Program-made: the position numbers and the translations under genes
Notes under the pieces: generated by a model
The model's input: the letters and a program-made list of their open reading frames with translations, nothing else
Database searches by the model: none
Told to the model about the DNA's origin: nothing
Shown here: in pieces, positions 23,845 through 35,207 of the stretch
Layout: every line of letters begins with the position of its first letter
Position numbering within the stretch: the stretch's first letter is position 1
Assembly: GCF_030247195.1 (NCBI RefSeq)
Contig: NC_080670.1
Location: 207,998,546 to 208,062,545, forward strand
From: Topomyia yanbarensis
Lineage: Eukaryota > Arthropoda > Insecta > Diptera > Culicidae
Length of the DNA: 64,000 nucleotides
Direction of reading: 5' to 3'

Positions 23845-23997
23845 TTTTTTTCATTGAAAAACTTCGGGATAGTGGATTGCAATGGTGGTACATTTTCTAG
23901 CAAAAGAGAAGGCCACTAGACGTGTTTCATTCCCATTTCTGCTAGAAAGTGCAAAACCAGTGCAATCCACTACCCCGGTGTTTTTCAATGAAAAACG
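23845..23997. mobile_element. Hairpin MITE, about 150 bp
   Basis: The arms tttttcattgaaaaac..cgggatagtggattgca..ctagc and their reverse complement enclose a short loop around 23905-23935. The outermost 17 bases are themselves nearly palindromic. There is no coding capacity, and no target duplication was recognised. Confidence 0.7.
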
Positions 23998-24485
23998 ACA
24001 TTAATAAAGTACATTTATATAGTTACATCATGTACGAAATTCTGTACTGGCAACGTATTTCGGTTTAACCAAACTATAGAAGTTTAGTGAACCTCCTTCG
24101 AGGAATTTCCCACGGTGGAATTATCGTTATCTATATTAAACAAGCTAATAGCTGTATGGCACTCAGATCGTTCCGTGATCTAGTAAAGTGCCGTATACCT
24201 GCGCGAAACAATAAAAACACTGCTGTGCTTTTGATAGTTCAAGGTTTTTGCAAATTAATTGTGCTATTTGTTTTAGTGTTCCGTCGTAGGCAGGTCGATT
24301 AACATCGACAACATCCGGTCGTACACTGATTAAAGATAACTTTACTATTCACTGATTCCACTTTTATTTTCTGATATCTACCGTCATTCTAGGTCCCCCC
24401 ATCGGCATGTTTACGTTTTTAAATGGTCTCTCTAAAAAAACCCACCTGATGTATGTTGAAATAGATTCCGATTCCTCATTTGAAG

Positions 24486-24752
24486 CAGGGTTGCCATTAT
24501 TTTTCAAAGAATTTCTGGCAGATCAATTAAAAATGTCTGGCAAAATCTGTCACTTAACAGCGACCTCAAAATCATTAATATTTATCAATCGATTTTTGAT
24601 AAATTTTGGAAAATATGCCGCAAATTTTCAAAATGTGTGTGCAAACATTTCTTTAATTTAAAAATCTGGCAGAATGAGAGTTTTGTCTTTTTGTCTGGAA
24701 GCTGCAAAAAACTCTTGCTGTGCCAGATAAATCTGGCATAATGGCATCGCTG
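24486..24752. mobile_element. hAT-like MITE, 267 bp, 8-bp target duplication
   Basis: Ends are cagggttgccattat and the inverse of cagcgatgccattat. Perfect 8-bp direct repeats atttgaag flank it (24478-24485, 24753-24760). Eight-base duplications and CAG-type ends are the hAT hallmark. No transposase is encoded. Confidence 0.85.
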
Positions 24753-24760
24753 ATTTGAAG

Positions 24761-26430
24761 TCACCCGTCGAACTCGCTTGAACCGTTTGTGATTGGTACA
24801 CGAAAAATGTGATTCCGGACTTTTCAATAAAGATTTAGAAAGTCCTGATGGAACGATATATGACCGAGACAGGGTTGTGGTTTCCTGTCTAAAGCAAGCA
24901 AGCGACTTTACTGGTGATAAGATCCTTACGATGGAATTACGTACCTGCCCACAAAGTACAGATAAAAGGTGTAGTTACCGATTCGAGTTTGACATGCGTG
25001 AATCTGCTGCAGTACACTATTCAGAATCAGTACCATAGAACGAAAAAAAAAACTTATGTCCATTAAGACCTATGTCCGGTTGACTTTTGCGGAGCCTGCT
25101 TTGCCAAATGCTGTCCTCTTCGACTAGGTTCGTCTACCTGTTCGCTTTTTTGTTCTGCGAGTCATGAATTGCACCAAATGCAAGTAACTGGTCCACACAA
25201 CAATATGGTGGGAATATTCCCAAGAAGCATTTCTAGTTTTATAGCACACTAGAAGTGCCATCTAAGTTTTAAGGAGGACTTCAAGAGTGGCATAAAACCT
25301 TAATTGTTACTAGGGTTAAAAAGTGGCCATGTGAGGGTAGTTTATATGAGCTGTCGTCATACTCCGCGCCAGTAGAAACCATGCACGTACACGGTGTGCG
25401 TACTCCATGCACGTACACGGTGTGCGTACACCTCTCGTACACACAGGTTCGTGGTACTAGTTTTCTCCTTCTCACTTTCATCATCACTAGCGTTGACTCT
25501 TTTTGCCTTTGTGTGAACCGTTCTCGTGTACGCACCCGGTGCACGCAGACGGATGTTTGAACTAGAGTTTGAACATCGTTCGTTTGGGTTCGACGTTCGA
25601 GGCGAACAAGTACATCGAGACGAAGCATGTTTGAGGTTGAACGCGTGCACGAAATTTTGTACACAGGCGGCACAAACTTGTCGATGTTCATGGGAAGTCT
25701 AGTAGAAACTGAAGCGTTCCCTTAAGGGGAGGATAAGGGTTTCAGTGTGAAAACACACTTTTTTGCGATATTTTTTAAAACTTTAAGTGAAGCGAATTGA
25801 TCAAAACTTTTGTACATTATAATATATCATTTCAATAATATTCTGTATTTTTTCTATGCAAAAAATAGTGACGAAGCTTTTTGTAGAACGTATCTGGAAA
25901 AAACATGATTTGCGGTGTTACCTGCCATTCAAAAACTACTTACTATTTCTTTCAATCTTTGTATACATATTCTATGTAAAAATACCTAACCTCTGTGTTG
26001 AGTTTTTGAGATAATTTTTTAATTAAGGGGGTGTTAAAATTTTGAAATGTTGGTGGAAGGGGTTTGTGTGGAGGGGGTGGGGGGTTAGTGGAGTGGGAGT
26101 GGAAGTCCTTCATCCTATTTCGGTATACGGGGTGTGAGGGTGGTCCAAGGGGAGGGGAGTGATGAAGGAGGTAGGTGTAAGGACAAGGGGGTGTGGCGAC
26201 GCGATACTCAACTGCATATTTTGCCTTGCAGTTGAGACTTGGTTTGAGAAAATCGGTTCGGTCATCACCGAAGGATCGATGTGATTATAATTGTGGAATA
26301 TGCCCGGAATCCGGAACTTTCGGAATCGTCGATAATGGACAATACATTCCATGAATGTTTTATTGGCAATCTAGATGTGATCTGGATGTGCGAATCGAAG
26401 TAATTTGGTGACGATTTCAATAGTTTTTAG
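24761..26430. other. Non-coding stretch with a two-copy tandem repeat and a G-rich tract
   Basis: Two adjacent 26-bp copies of ccatgcacgtacacggtgtg... lie at 25379-25430. A strongly G-rich plus strand spans about 26040-26205, with runs such as gaggggg and tgggggg. I found no reliable coding sequence. Confidence 0.5.
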
Positions 26431-26439
26431 CCTCTGAGG

Positions 26440-26595
26440 TATTACGATTGTACCGATTTATGTGGTTATTTTACTAACCAACCTGTAACTCTGGAACCAA
26501 AAGTCAGAACCGAATTAAATTCAGCATTTGAAATCAACTTTGTAAAATTCGGTAGAGAATGCGCTGGGAAATAGGTGTGATATTGGCTTAGGAAC
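26440..26595 (+). repeat. Dispersed repeat family, copy 1
   Basis: Contains taactctggaaccaaaagtc, matching taactccggaaccggaaatc in the copies near 27020 and 28420. All three are in the same orientation and within 2 kb. Confidence 0.6.
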
Positions 26596-26603
26596 TTCGC
26601 GAG

Positions 26604-26822
26604 CAGGGTAGATTTTTTCACAATTTTTGATCACAGATTTTCTTACAGATGACAAATTTTTGACATTTTGATTAAAATTTCACAGATTGCTGGAAATATA
26701 GTGATTTTTCACAGATTTTTTTTGAATTTTAACACAGATTTCTACAGATTTTTGTTCGGTTACATCACAGATGGTAAACAGATTTTTTTGATCGGAACAC
26801 AGATTTCAATGTGGCATCCCTG
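26604..26822. mobile_element. hAT-like MITE, 219 bp
   Basis: Ends are cagggtagat and the inverse of cagggatgcc. Flanking 9-mers are cttcgcgag (26595-26603) and cttggcgag (26823-26831), one mismatch, consistent with an old 8-9 bp target duplication. The interior repeats (c)acagattt seven or more times. It has no gene. Confidence 0.7.
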
Positions 26823-26939
26823 CTTGGCGAGTTTTCCCGGAGGCATCATGAACCGTCATAGGTGGCCAATGTGGTCCAAAACTGCTTTGATTGATCATTA
26901 GTGATCCAGACCCGCAAACTAGAGTAATGCTGCACCCAT

Positions 26940-27130
26940 TTTAATGTTTTACATTATTTGGACATCAGGGTTGTACCAGTTTATATGGGAATTTGCTGTG
27001 TGATCGCACTCTTCAACCCATAACTCCGGAACCGGAAATCGGATCAACTAAAAATTCAATAGCTTGTGGGAGCGTTATATCACCGATAACAGACGTTTAG
27101 GCTCGATTTGAATCGTGTGTAAATTTGTAT
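26940..27130 (+). repeat. Dispersed repeat family, copy 2
   Basis: Shares gtaccagtttatatgggaat and the block around taactccggaaccggaaatc with the copy at 28350-28460. Confidence 0.65.
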
Positions 27131-27540
27131 TTTAATTTAGTCTTACCGTGGCTGTTTCGAAAAAAAATTCTAAGCGTAGAGATCATTTGGGCATTCACAG
27201 TGATCCCAAATTCAAACAAAGTTTGAGCGAATCCTATACATTTCTTTTGTAAGAAATTGTTTTGGTGAGTGTGAACTATAGCAAATTTTTACCCGGTTTT
27301 TCGGCAGTGTTAAAATATTTCTGGGTGTCTGCCAGGCAGAGCTCTGTCTTTCGTAAAATTCAATCGCAGTTTTTGGCTACACCACATTCAGCGAATAATT
27401 CCAGCTGTTGTGGGACAAGTATGTAATTCTCAATTGAGCAGATTTGATGAAATATTTTGAAATCGTTTTTGAAGGACCAGTGAGTAGTCTTCAGCATAAA
27501 TACACGCCATTGAAGTAAAGCAGAAACATCAACGGTCTTA

Positions 27541-28160
27541 ATTAGCTTCCCGGAGCTATTTATGGCAAAATTCAAACAAAGAGAAACAAAGGCGAATCCG
27601 CCCACCAGACCTAGCAGAGTTGTGACAGTGCCAAATTTTCTTCCAAGCGGACTACATTCATATGATTCTACTAAGGTGTTAGAAATGGCTATTACCCAGA
27701 TAAATGGGTAAGACATTCAACATATTCATGGTATATCAGTTTAATACAGAGTAACGACGAATCAAATATACGAAAAATGTCAATGAGATTTTTTGTGGGT
27801 TTTATCCATTTTTGGAGAATTACTAAAATGTACACAAAATTGAGAAATATCTACCCAAACTCGTAAAAAGGTTATCTATCCAAAAATAGGTAAAATTTAT
27901 GAGAAAATCCCCTTTGACGTACTTCCAATTTTTATTTCAACGTTACTCGGCATTACCAGGTACACAATTTCCCGTTTCTGTGGGAAATACGTGTTTCCAA
28001 CATCTGGGTAGTGTCATATGAATGAACTATAGTCCGCTTGGAAGCAAATGTTGCGCTGTCATAGGTCTGGCGGGCAGATTTGCCCCTCCGATTAACCTTT
28101 CTTTCTTTTTGTTTGAATTTCGCCATGAATAGCCCAGGGAAGCTATTTTATTATATATCT
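27541..28160. repeat. Inverted repeat pair, arms about 165-175 bp
   Basis: Bases 27541-27705 pair with 27990-28160, with matching blocks agcttccc, aaattcaaacaaa, ccagacct and cttccaagcggacta. The 280-base spacer carries a weaker inner inverted pair. It may be a foldback element whose outer ends I could not define. Confidence 0.6.
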
Positions 28161-28259
28161 ACTGCATGAACTCTGCGTCGAACAATGTTGAAACAGTAAT
28201 AACTATAATATTTACTGTCTTATGGTTATCGTAGGGTAAATGCTACTGTAAAATTCTCA

Positions 28260-28620
28260 TCGGGCGTAGCAGTCAGTGTATCTTTCATTTCAAGTTTGTA
28301 AAAATCGGCGAGAAGATCGCTGGAAAATAAGTGACATTAGCTTGTATTACATCATTTGGGCATCATAGTGGCACCAGTTTATATGGGAATTTGATGTGTG
28401 ACCGCACTATTCAACCCGTAACTCCGGAACCGAAAAATCGCATCAGCTAAAAAATTAATTGCAGCTTATTGTACCGTTTATTTGAAACAAAGTTTGTGCA
28501 AATCGGGTCAGCCAAATCTGAGAACATTGAGTGACATTATTTGATAAACACATACATACATACACAGAGCCATTTTGCGATAACGACGAACTGAATCGAA
28601 TGGTATATGACCAAGGATGC
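28260..28620 (+). repeat. Dispersed repeat family, copy 3 (longest)
   Basis: Repeats the tttatatgggaatttg and taactccggaacc blocks. It continues through tgagtgacattatttgataa and a short (cata)n tract to gaatggtatatgac, an arrangement common in Aedes-type dispersed repeats. The sequence from here to the gap shows nothing further recognised. Confidence 0.6.
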
Positions 28621-29034
28621 AAAATGCCTACCTTTTCTGCGGCTGTAATTTTTCTGCCTACATTCTCATTTCTCTCTTTATGCTGCTGTCGTCCGCTAGT
28701 GCAGGACGTCCAGCGCTGTACGGCTGCCTGTGTGCAAAGCAGTAACATGACAAGAAACTACTGTCCCCAGTACAGCCATCAGACGCGAGCGGTACAGCTT
28801 CTCTTTCCTTATTTTACATTTTTTAATATTTTCAATCTTTTTAATATTTTTATTCAAAAATGACTACAATGAATGCGGCTCACTTACGCCACGGCTGGCA
28901 TTAACGCTTTCGTGTGCGGGCCTCTCCCTTTGACTATGCACAGAAAAATGTACAAAGCGAGAGAACAAACTTTACTACGCCACACTCTCACCGAGCAGTC
29001 GGAGTACAGCAGCAAAACAAAAATGTATTCTACT

Positions 29035-29534
29035 NNNNNNNNNNNNNNNNNNNNNNNNNNNNNNNNNNNNNNNNNNNNNNNNNNNNNNNNNNNNNNNNNN
29101 NNNNNNNNNNNNNNNNNNNNNNNNNNNNNNNNNNNNNNNNNNNNNNNNNNNNNNNNNNNNNNNNNNNNNNNNNNNNNNNNNNNNNNNNNNNNNNNNNNNN
29201 NNNNNNNNNNNNNNNNNNNNNNNNNNNNNNNNNNNNNNNNNNNNNNNNNNNNNNNNNNNNNNNNNNNNNNNNNNNNNNNNNNNNNNNNNNNNNNNNNNNN
29301 NNNNNNNNNNNNNNNNNNNNNNNNNNNNNNNNNNNNNNNNNNNNNNNNNNNNNNNNNNNNNNNNNNNNNNNNNNNNNNNNNNNNNNNNNNNNNNNNNNNN
29401 NNNNNNNNNNNNNNNNNNNNNNNNNNNNNNNNNNNNNNNNNNNNNNNNNNNNNNNNNNNNNNNNNNNNNNNNNNNNNNNNNNNNNNNNNNNNNNNNNNNN
29501 NNNNNNNNNNNNNNNNNNNNNNNNNNNNNNNNNN
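29035..29534. other. Assembly gap of exactly 500 N
   Basis: 500 consecutive N. A round number usually marks a join of unknown or estimated size, so distances across it are unreliable. Confidence 0.99.
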
Positions 29535-29646
29535 CTGACCTACTGGGGTGAGAAGCGGTAACGCTTAACACTCAACCACTGGCCCCGTCAATTATACATA
29601 CTTTCAGCAGTGTTCTAATTTTTTTTATATGTTTCACACTTTCGGT

Positions 29647-30600
29647 TTAGGAAAAGAAAGAAAACCTTTTTCTATAACTTTCAAGTTTAACATCAAAAGG
29701 TCCTTGGTAGGGACCATCAGAGATTGTCTCATCAAGAGACAAAAGGTCATAGAATGTTTCCTGTACAGGTGTCACAGCTGTAGCTTTTATAGCCTTTTGT
29801 GTAAATGAGCTCCTAGAGCGTTCTTCTAAAAACAGCTTGATTTTATCGCCACACAGTTTATGCCCGGGACATATCGAGTGATCATGTGGAGTCTGACCAC
29901 AATAGAGACACTTTTCAGTGTCTTTAGTGAAACCATTTTCTCCATCAGTCTCTCCGCACTGAATGCACCATACCATCAAATGTTTTCAATGCCAATTCTC
30001 TAACATTTGAGGCAGTTCATGATATATGATACAGCAACTTGTCAACACAGACGTAGCTAGTCAGAGCAGACTCAGCAAAAGTCGATTGAAAGCAGTCTAA
30101 TACGTCTATGAACGAAGCCGAACACTCACATTCCAGTATCTTAACTAGCTGAAGCGAAGGGTTCTTGCAAGGGCCAACTCCGTTCTTTAACATGTCTTCA
30201 GATGGTTAGACTCGGCTCGGTGACCACACCGTCAATCTCCACCTCTCGTAAAGGGACATATACACGGTAGTCTAATGTGTAAAGCTAATCCAAAAAACTC
30301 GTGTGCTCGTTTCAGGTCAGATAGAGCATTGCGAACCTTATTTGGTCTAATTTCGATTACGGCTGAATACCTGGTCTGGAGTTTGTCAAGTCTTACGCAA
30401 TTTGTATTATTTCGAGTGATTCCTCTTTCTACCGGAATAAGACTACCCCAGTGGCAGTCAATTTTGGTTTGGTTGGTTGGGGGTTTGGCTGAAGAAGTGG
30501 TAAAATTCGGTAGGATATTAGAAACATTATTCAAATTCAAGATGGACGAGTTCATAATTTCATCCATCTCCTTCCTTAGGGAGCAGCACAATGGCAGATA
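29647..30600 (-). pseudogene. LOA-like retrotransposon ORF1 remnant
   Basis: Read from 30600 downward. An N-terminal region (30591-30232) contains LDKLQTRYSAVIEIRPNKVR, and past a frame change near 30245 YIPLREVEIDGVVTE-like sequence (the plus strand shows ...gtcaatctccacctctcgtaaagggaca). The same block recurs inverted-compatible at 4395-4430 and at 45770-45815. After more shifts come cysteine knuckles at 29979-29830 (CIQCGE, then KCLYCGQTPHDHSICPGHKL and CGDKIK) and a tail SRSSFTQKAIKATAVTPVQE. ORF1 protein of this class coats element RNA. No ORF2 follows in the remaining 100 bases before the gap, so this is a deleted copy. Confidence 0.65.
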
Positions 30601-33151
30601 ACACTATAAAATCGTCCCGGGAATGCTGGGCCTGTTGTCCACCATTCAGGACGTTATGATGCATTTTCGGAAATTCGTCGGAAAAGTTTCAGTCAACAAC
30701 TGATTGTTAAAAACGGCTTTTACGATGGAAAACTTTTGATCTAGTAGTAAATTGTCGTGCGGATAAAGCAACCAGAGAAAAAAACTAACCCGAGATCGGG
30801 AACTGGACGTATTCTCAAAAGGACCATTTCATCCAATAATCTTTTGGCCTGACTTGGTATACTAGCGGAGACGTATTTGAAAATGTTAAAACATCTTAAA
30901 AATAGAACTCCAGCCGAAAATATAGTTGACCGTGGAAAGTTGAGTTGGGATACTCGATTTAGAAGTTAAGAGTAAAACATTGAAAACTAGTTTCATCTCC
31001 CGGTTTATCATAAGAGATTATTTTGCATTTTGCAAGAATAGGATTTGAAATAGGTATTGCAAAATAAGTATAATAAGTAGTCTAATACACAAAAATATGG
31101 GCGGATAGTTTATTGGAGAAGAGTTTTTAAGCTATCTAAATATAACTAAAATGTCAAAAATCGATTGGAAAATATTCGATCTGGCAAGCTATTTGCAGAT
31201 GAAGCAAAAATGTTTTTTTTAGCAAATTTTATTCTTCAATCAAATCAAGTTGAGAATGAAGAGGGACCATGGAAAAAAATGATTGACAGTGGCAAGTTGA
31301 AGTGAGAATTGAAAATTATTGAAGAACCTAACCTAACCGTAGCACGTTTTCGGATCTAATTTTTAGCATTTTTAAACAATTTATGTCTGAAATTTTCAAG
31401 TTATCTTAAGTTATTTAATATCGGCAATAGATCAATAGTCCTGCTACTGGTTTCGTCTACCAATTTATCATCATTGTTTGATGCGAATTAATAGAACTTT
31501 TTGCAAAAAATTATTAACACGACTAGGAACAAGTCTCGTAAAATATATATGAAGCGTAGTAGAGTGTGGATTGCTTAATTATTTGAGAAAAATTCTAAAC
31601 AGCGAGGTCGAAAATACATGAATAGTCAAGGGTGAATCATAAAACTATCTGATCTGACCAGCAATTCGCTGATGTGACCAAAAGAGCGAATCTTGCATTA
31701 AATCTGGTATCGCCAACGTTTTCAACTATTTTACAAATGCTGGATCGAGCAAAAACGATAATATACAGCTGCTAATTTACCTAACTGTGCGACCGCAGTC
31801 TGTAAGTAGGGGTTAACCCCTACATGGGTTCTGATATTATTTTTACTGGCAGACCCTAGGTGACAGGGCGGCAGCTACCAAGAATTTTCGGATTTTCGTA
31901 GCATAAGAAACAAAGTAAAGTAAACAAAATGAATAATGAATTAACCAAGTTACTTTTTTCGACAACCCAGGGAACTAACGAGCATGCAAAATCCGTCTTA
32001 ACGGCTAAGCATTTAAGTCGTTTCAAATGCTACTTAAAAGCCGATTTTGCCAAAATATGCGGCTACATTACTGCTGTGCCATGAAAATGCTTTTTTACTG
32101 CTGTTGTGCATTCAGAAAGCTGCTTACCGGCAAGAAGTTTTTAAACAGTTTTTTTTAATGCTGATTAATAACAGTTATGCTTTCAGAATGCTAGTGTACT
32201 GCAAGAAGCACCTGAACTGCGAATTATACGCTATTTTACTGCACACACTAATGCTTGTTGGTTACCTGGGAACTCTCCACTGTTGCCGCTGCCGTGCGTT
32301 TCATTGATCCACTACTGCTGATGATGGCGGTAATGCGAAGGTTTTCTTTCAAACGGCGGTGTTTTCTTGCTAATTCCGCTATGGCTGCTATGACAACTTT
32401 TCGATTGGCTAGGGAGGTAAGCAAGGCTTCCCTCTCTAGCGCCAGGACGACTAATCTCCAGGTCCACTTACTCCCCGTGAATGGCCCAGGTAGATACGGC
32501 AGTAAACTACCTCAGATGGATCCGTTATCTAACCTGAGTCGTACTCCTTTGCGATTAACTGTGGAGGAGAGCTAGGCTCTCCAATTTGAAACGAAAGTTA
32601 TTACACCCTACCTAGACCTGCGGAAACGTTCATAAGAACAAAAACAAACAAAATTTATAGATAAATGTGAACGACGGTAAGGAACAGCGGTGAGCATTGT
32701 TTTACATAAACAATACATTGTACGGAGTGTATGTTACAACAGTAGATATTTTTCCACCAAGGTCTAAATTGTTATCCTGACGGGCTACACGTGTCAAACT
32801 GCATGCTTTTTCTTTTACCTATGTGCAAATTGATAATAGAAAAGTGACACCTTCTTCTCATCGTTCATCTTTCGGGTTGCTTTGTTTTTTTATTTCGATG
32901 TCCGATCTAACAAAAGTGAGGACAGCTGACATCAAATATAGAGGATACTACCAACGACACGACTAGACACTGGCATTCCAAAACTGTATCGCAAATCCGA
33001 CTACCCCTCAGTGACTCGGTAACTGGAAGTGTCAAATTTGATATTTGGTTAAAAAATGCACGAATCTCGCAGCACTGAAGAATCTGTTATTTTTTCTAAT
33101 TGAGTTCTACAAGATGACGACACGAATGAACTCATGGTGAATAAAGTTCAT
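30601..33151. other. Long non-coding stretch
   Basis: AT-rich with no convincing exon. It contains a perfect 18-base palindrome at 31806-31823 and, near 32880-32920, a block (gggttgctttgtttttt...atttcgatgtcc) repeated at 50055-50095. A plus frame at 32255-32575 is open but not protein-like to me. Confidence 0.4.
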
Positions 33152-33277
33152 GTTTGACAATTCTCGGTGGTTTGTTTACCTTGTCAGTTGCGTGAGTGCG
33201 AGTGCAACGGGTGCTCATCTATTACATTCGAACTCACGTAACTTCCATGTAAACAAACCACCGAGAATTGTCAAACG
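33152..33277. mobile_element. Hairpin MITE, 126 bp, with 8-bp target duplication
   Basis: The termini gtttgacaattctcggtggt... are perfectly inverted for 28 bases and weaker further in (gcgtgagt against acgtgagt). Direct repeats aagttcat flank it (33144-33151 and 33278-33285), with one extra g on the right. The 8-bp duplication suggests hAT mobilisation. Confidence 0.85.
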
Positions 33278-35111
33278 AAGTTCATCCGGCTCATTTTGTG
33301 GGGTTACGTCGGTTGGTGTAAAACCTAATAACCGGTGCGTAGATACCGTTGCAACACCTGGTTACGCCGTGCAAAATACAAACAAAACAAACCGACCTAT
33401 TAAAATTGTTATTCGAAAAAATTGTTATTCAAGAAATTAGTTATAATCACAGTCCGTACATGATTTCGTCCGTTTTTAAATTCACCGGAGACCTAGTGCT
33501 ATTTTGCGGTTTCTGCTGCCACACAAGGTCAACTGGTAGGTATGCTTTGCTATAGGACTGTTGATATAATCGTGATTAAGCGCAGGTGATGGTTCTGTTC
33601 AATCTGTACTATTTTGGGTAAATATCGATTTTACCGTCCCTTCGCGGTATGAAAAATAAATCAGCTAACTAATAGATTTTTAGGGAAGAAGCACACAGCG
33701 AACAGCTGTATTCAGAAACGTGTCTTCCTGCTGTATCGCTCAAACTTACGAACCTGAGCCACAGCTCATCTAACCGATGGAACTATTTACGAGTTTGACA
33801 AAAGCATTTCGGATGGTCAAGAAGGATGAATGAAAGACTTAATATAGGACCTAATATACTGCAACCGATTCCTGTCGAAAAAAAATCTACATGTTTATAT
33901 CTCCGGCCAAACGAAAGCATTGACGTTTTACATATGTACATGAAATTATTGGCGAGGTCCTGGGAACACGATACACTAATAGAGTGATACAAGTGGAAAG
34001 GATCAAAACCGAGCGCTTGCTGCTGTTACATTGATCAGCGGATGCATTGCTCAGAACTATACGATGGATAAGATGGATCTAAAGATTTCGAATTTACAAG
34101 TAGGTAATAAATTTTTTCCTAGAAAAATCAGGACATATGTATTTCAATTTCATTATTCTTTCTAGTCTACTATCAAGTTATCTGTAAGCCGTAAGGAGCT
34201 GAGGTCGAATTGGTATCGGAAACGATTTATTGTTGAAGAGTGAATATCCAAAAAAATGACCATCACATCTATAGTACGTGTCGATTAATCCACTAGGGCT
34301 GTGAACCATTAAATGTTGACAAAAACAAATAGAACATAGAGACACTCGATCCATCGTTGTAATGGCAATTTTATTGAATTCGTTTTTCAATCGTTTGACT
34401 CACAGATTGCCGGATTTCTTTAACGTATAAATTTGAAAAGAATCCACTTGGGACTGTGATCAGTCCCTGGCATAACGAGCGATCGTTAGTCGGCCACTTC
34501 ATGACTCAGTTATCGAATGATTCTGTGAATGATTCAACTTAACTTTAATGTCAGCTTTATAATTTCCGCTGAACAGGAAATCTTTAAATGTAAGAATGGT
34601 TCAACACCACAAGATTCATTCGAAACATGAGCGTATGGCAAAAAAGTTGCTGTAATATTCTTTAAATTAACGGGAGGGTTTACACCGAATATCTATGAAT
34701 CTGTCTGAGCTGAATGTTTGGTGGTTACGGTCTACAGATTACGCATGTCAAGCCTCACACTTATTTAAAATCTTAATATGACATGGGCCCAGTTGTTTCT
34801 TCATTCGACAAGTTTCATTGATCCGAGATGATACAAATGGCATTGAAAAATTTAACATTTGAGAGTACACACGAACTAGCTGATACATACAGGAGAATAG
34901 CCCCAAGAATAATATGGAACAAGTTTTGTACCAAGAAGTTTCGCGCCGGCTGTAGGTCGCCAGGAACCGTCCGCAGCTACAGAACTTCGTTCTGTTCTTA
35001 GTTATTGACAAACACAGTCTAAACCAATGATGTAGCAGCAATTGTTTCTCAGCAGAGCACAAGATAAAATTATTGTCAATGTTAGATGTTTCGCTTGTAT
35101 TAACTATTTTA
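33278..35111. other. Non-coding stretch
   Basis: I see no coding sequence, terminal repeats or array here. Confidence 0.35.
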
Positions 35112-35207
35112 GGGCCTATTTCTTCACCCTCGCTTAGCGCCTAAGCCAGGTTTAAACGTAGTGGTGAACCTGGTTTAAAAGTTAAGCGAGGGTGAAGAAA
35201 TCGGCCC
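35112..35207. mobile_element. Very short hairpin MITE, 96 bp, TTA-flanked
   Basis: The arms gggcctatttcttcaccctc and gagggtgaagaaatcggccc are inverted, continuing to gcttag/ttaagc. TTA sits on both sides (35109-35111 and 35208-35210), which would fit a PIF/Harbinger-type 3-bp duplication. Confidence 0.7.

Noticed and set aside
28873..29571. Frames running through the N block
   Set aside because: Their length is produced by 500 undefined bases.
29535..29590. tRNA-like segment on the minus strand (agtggttgagtgttaagcg)
   Set aside because: An A-box resemblance only; no B box or cloverleaf could be followed, and the gap truncates the context.
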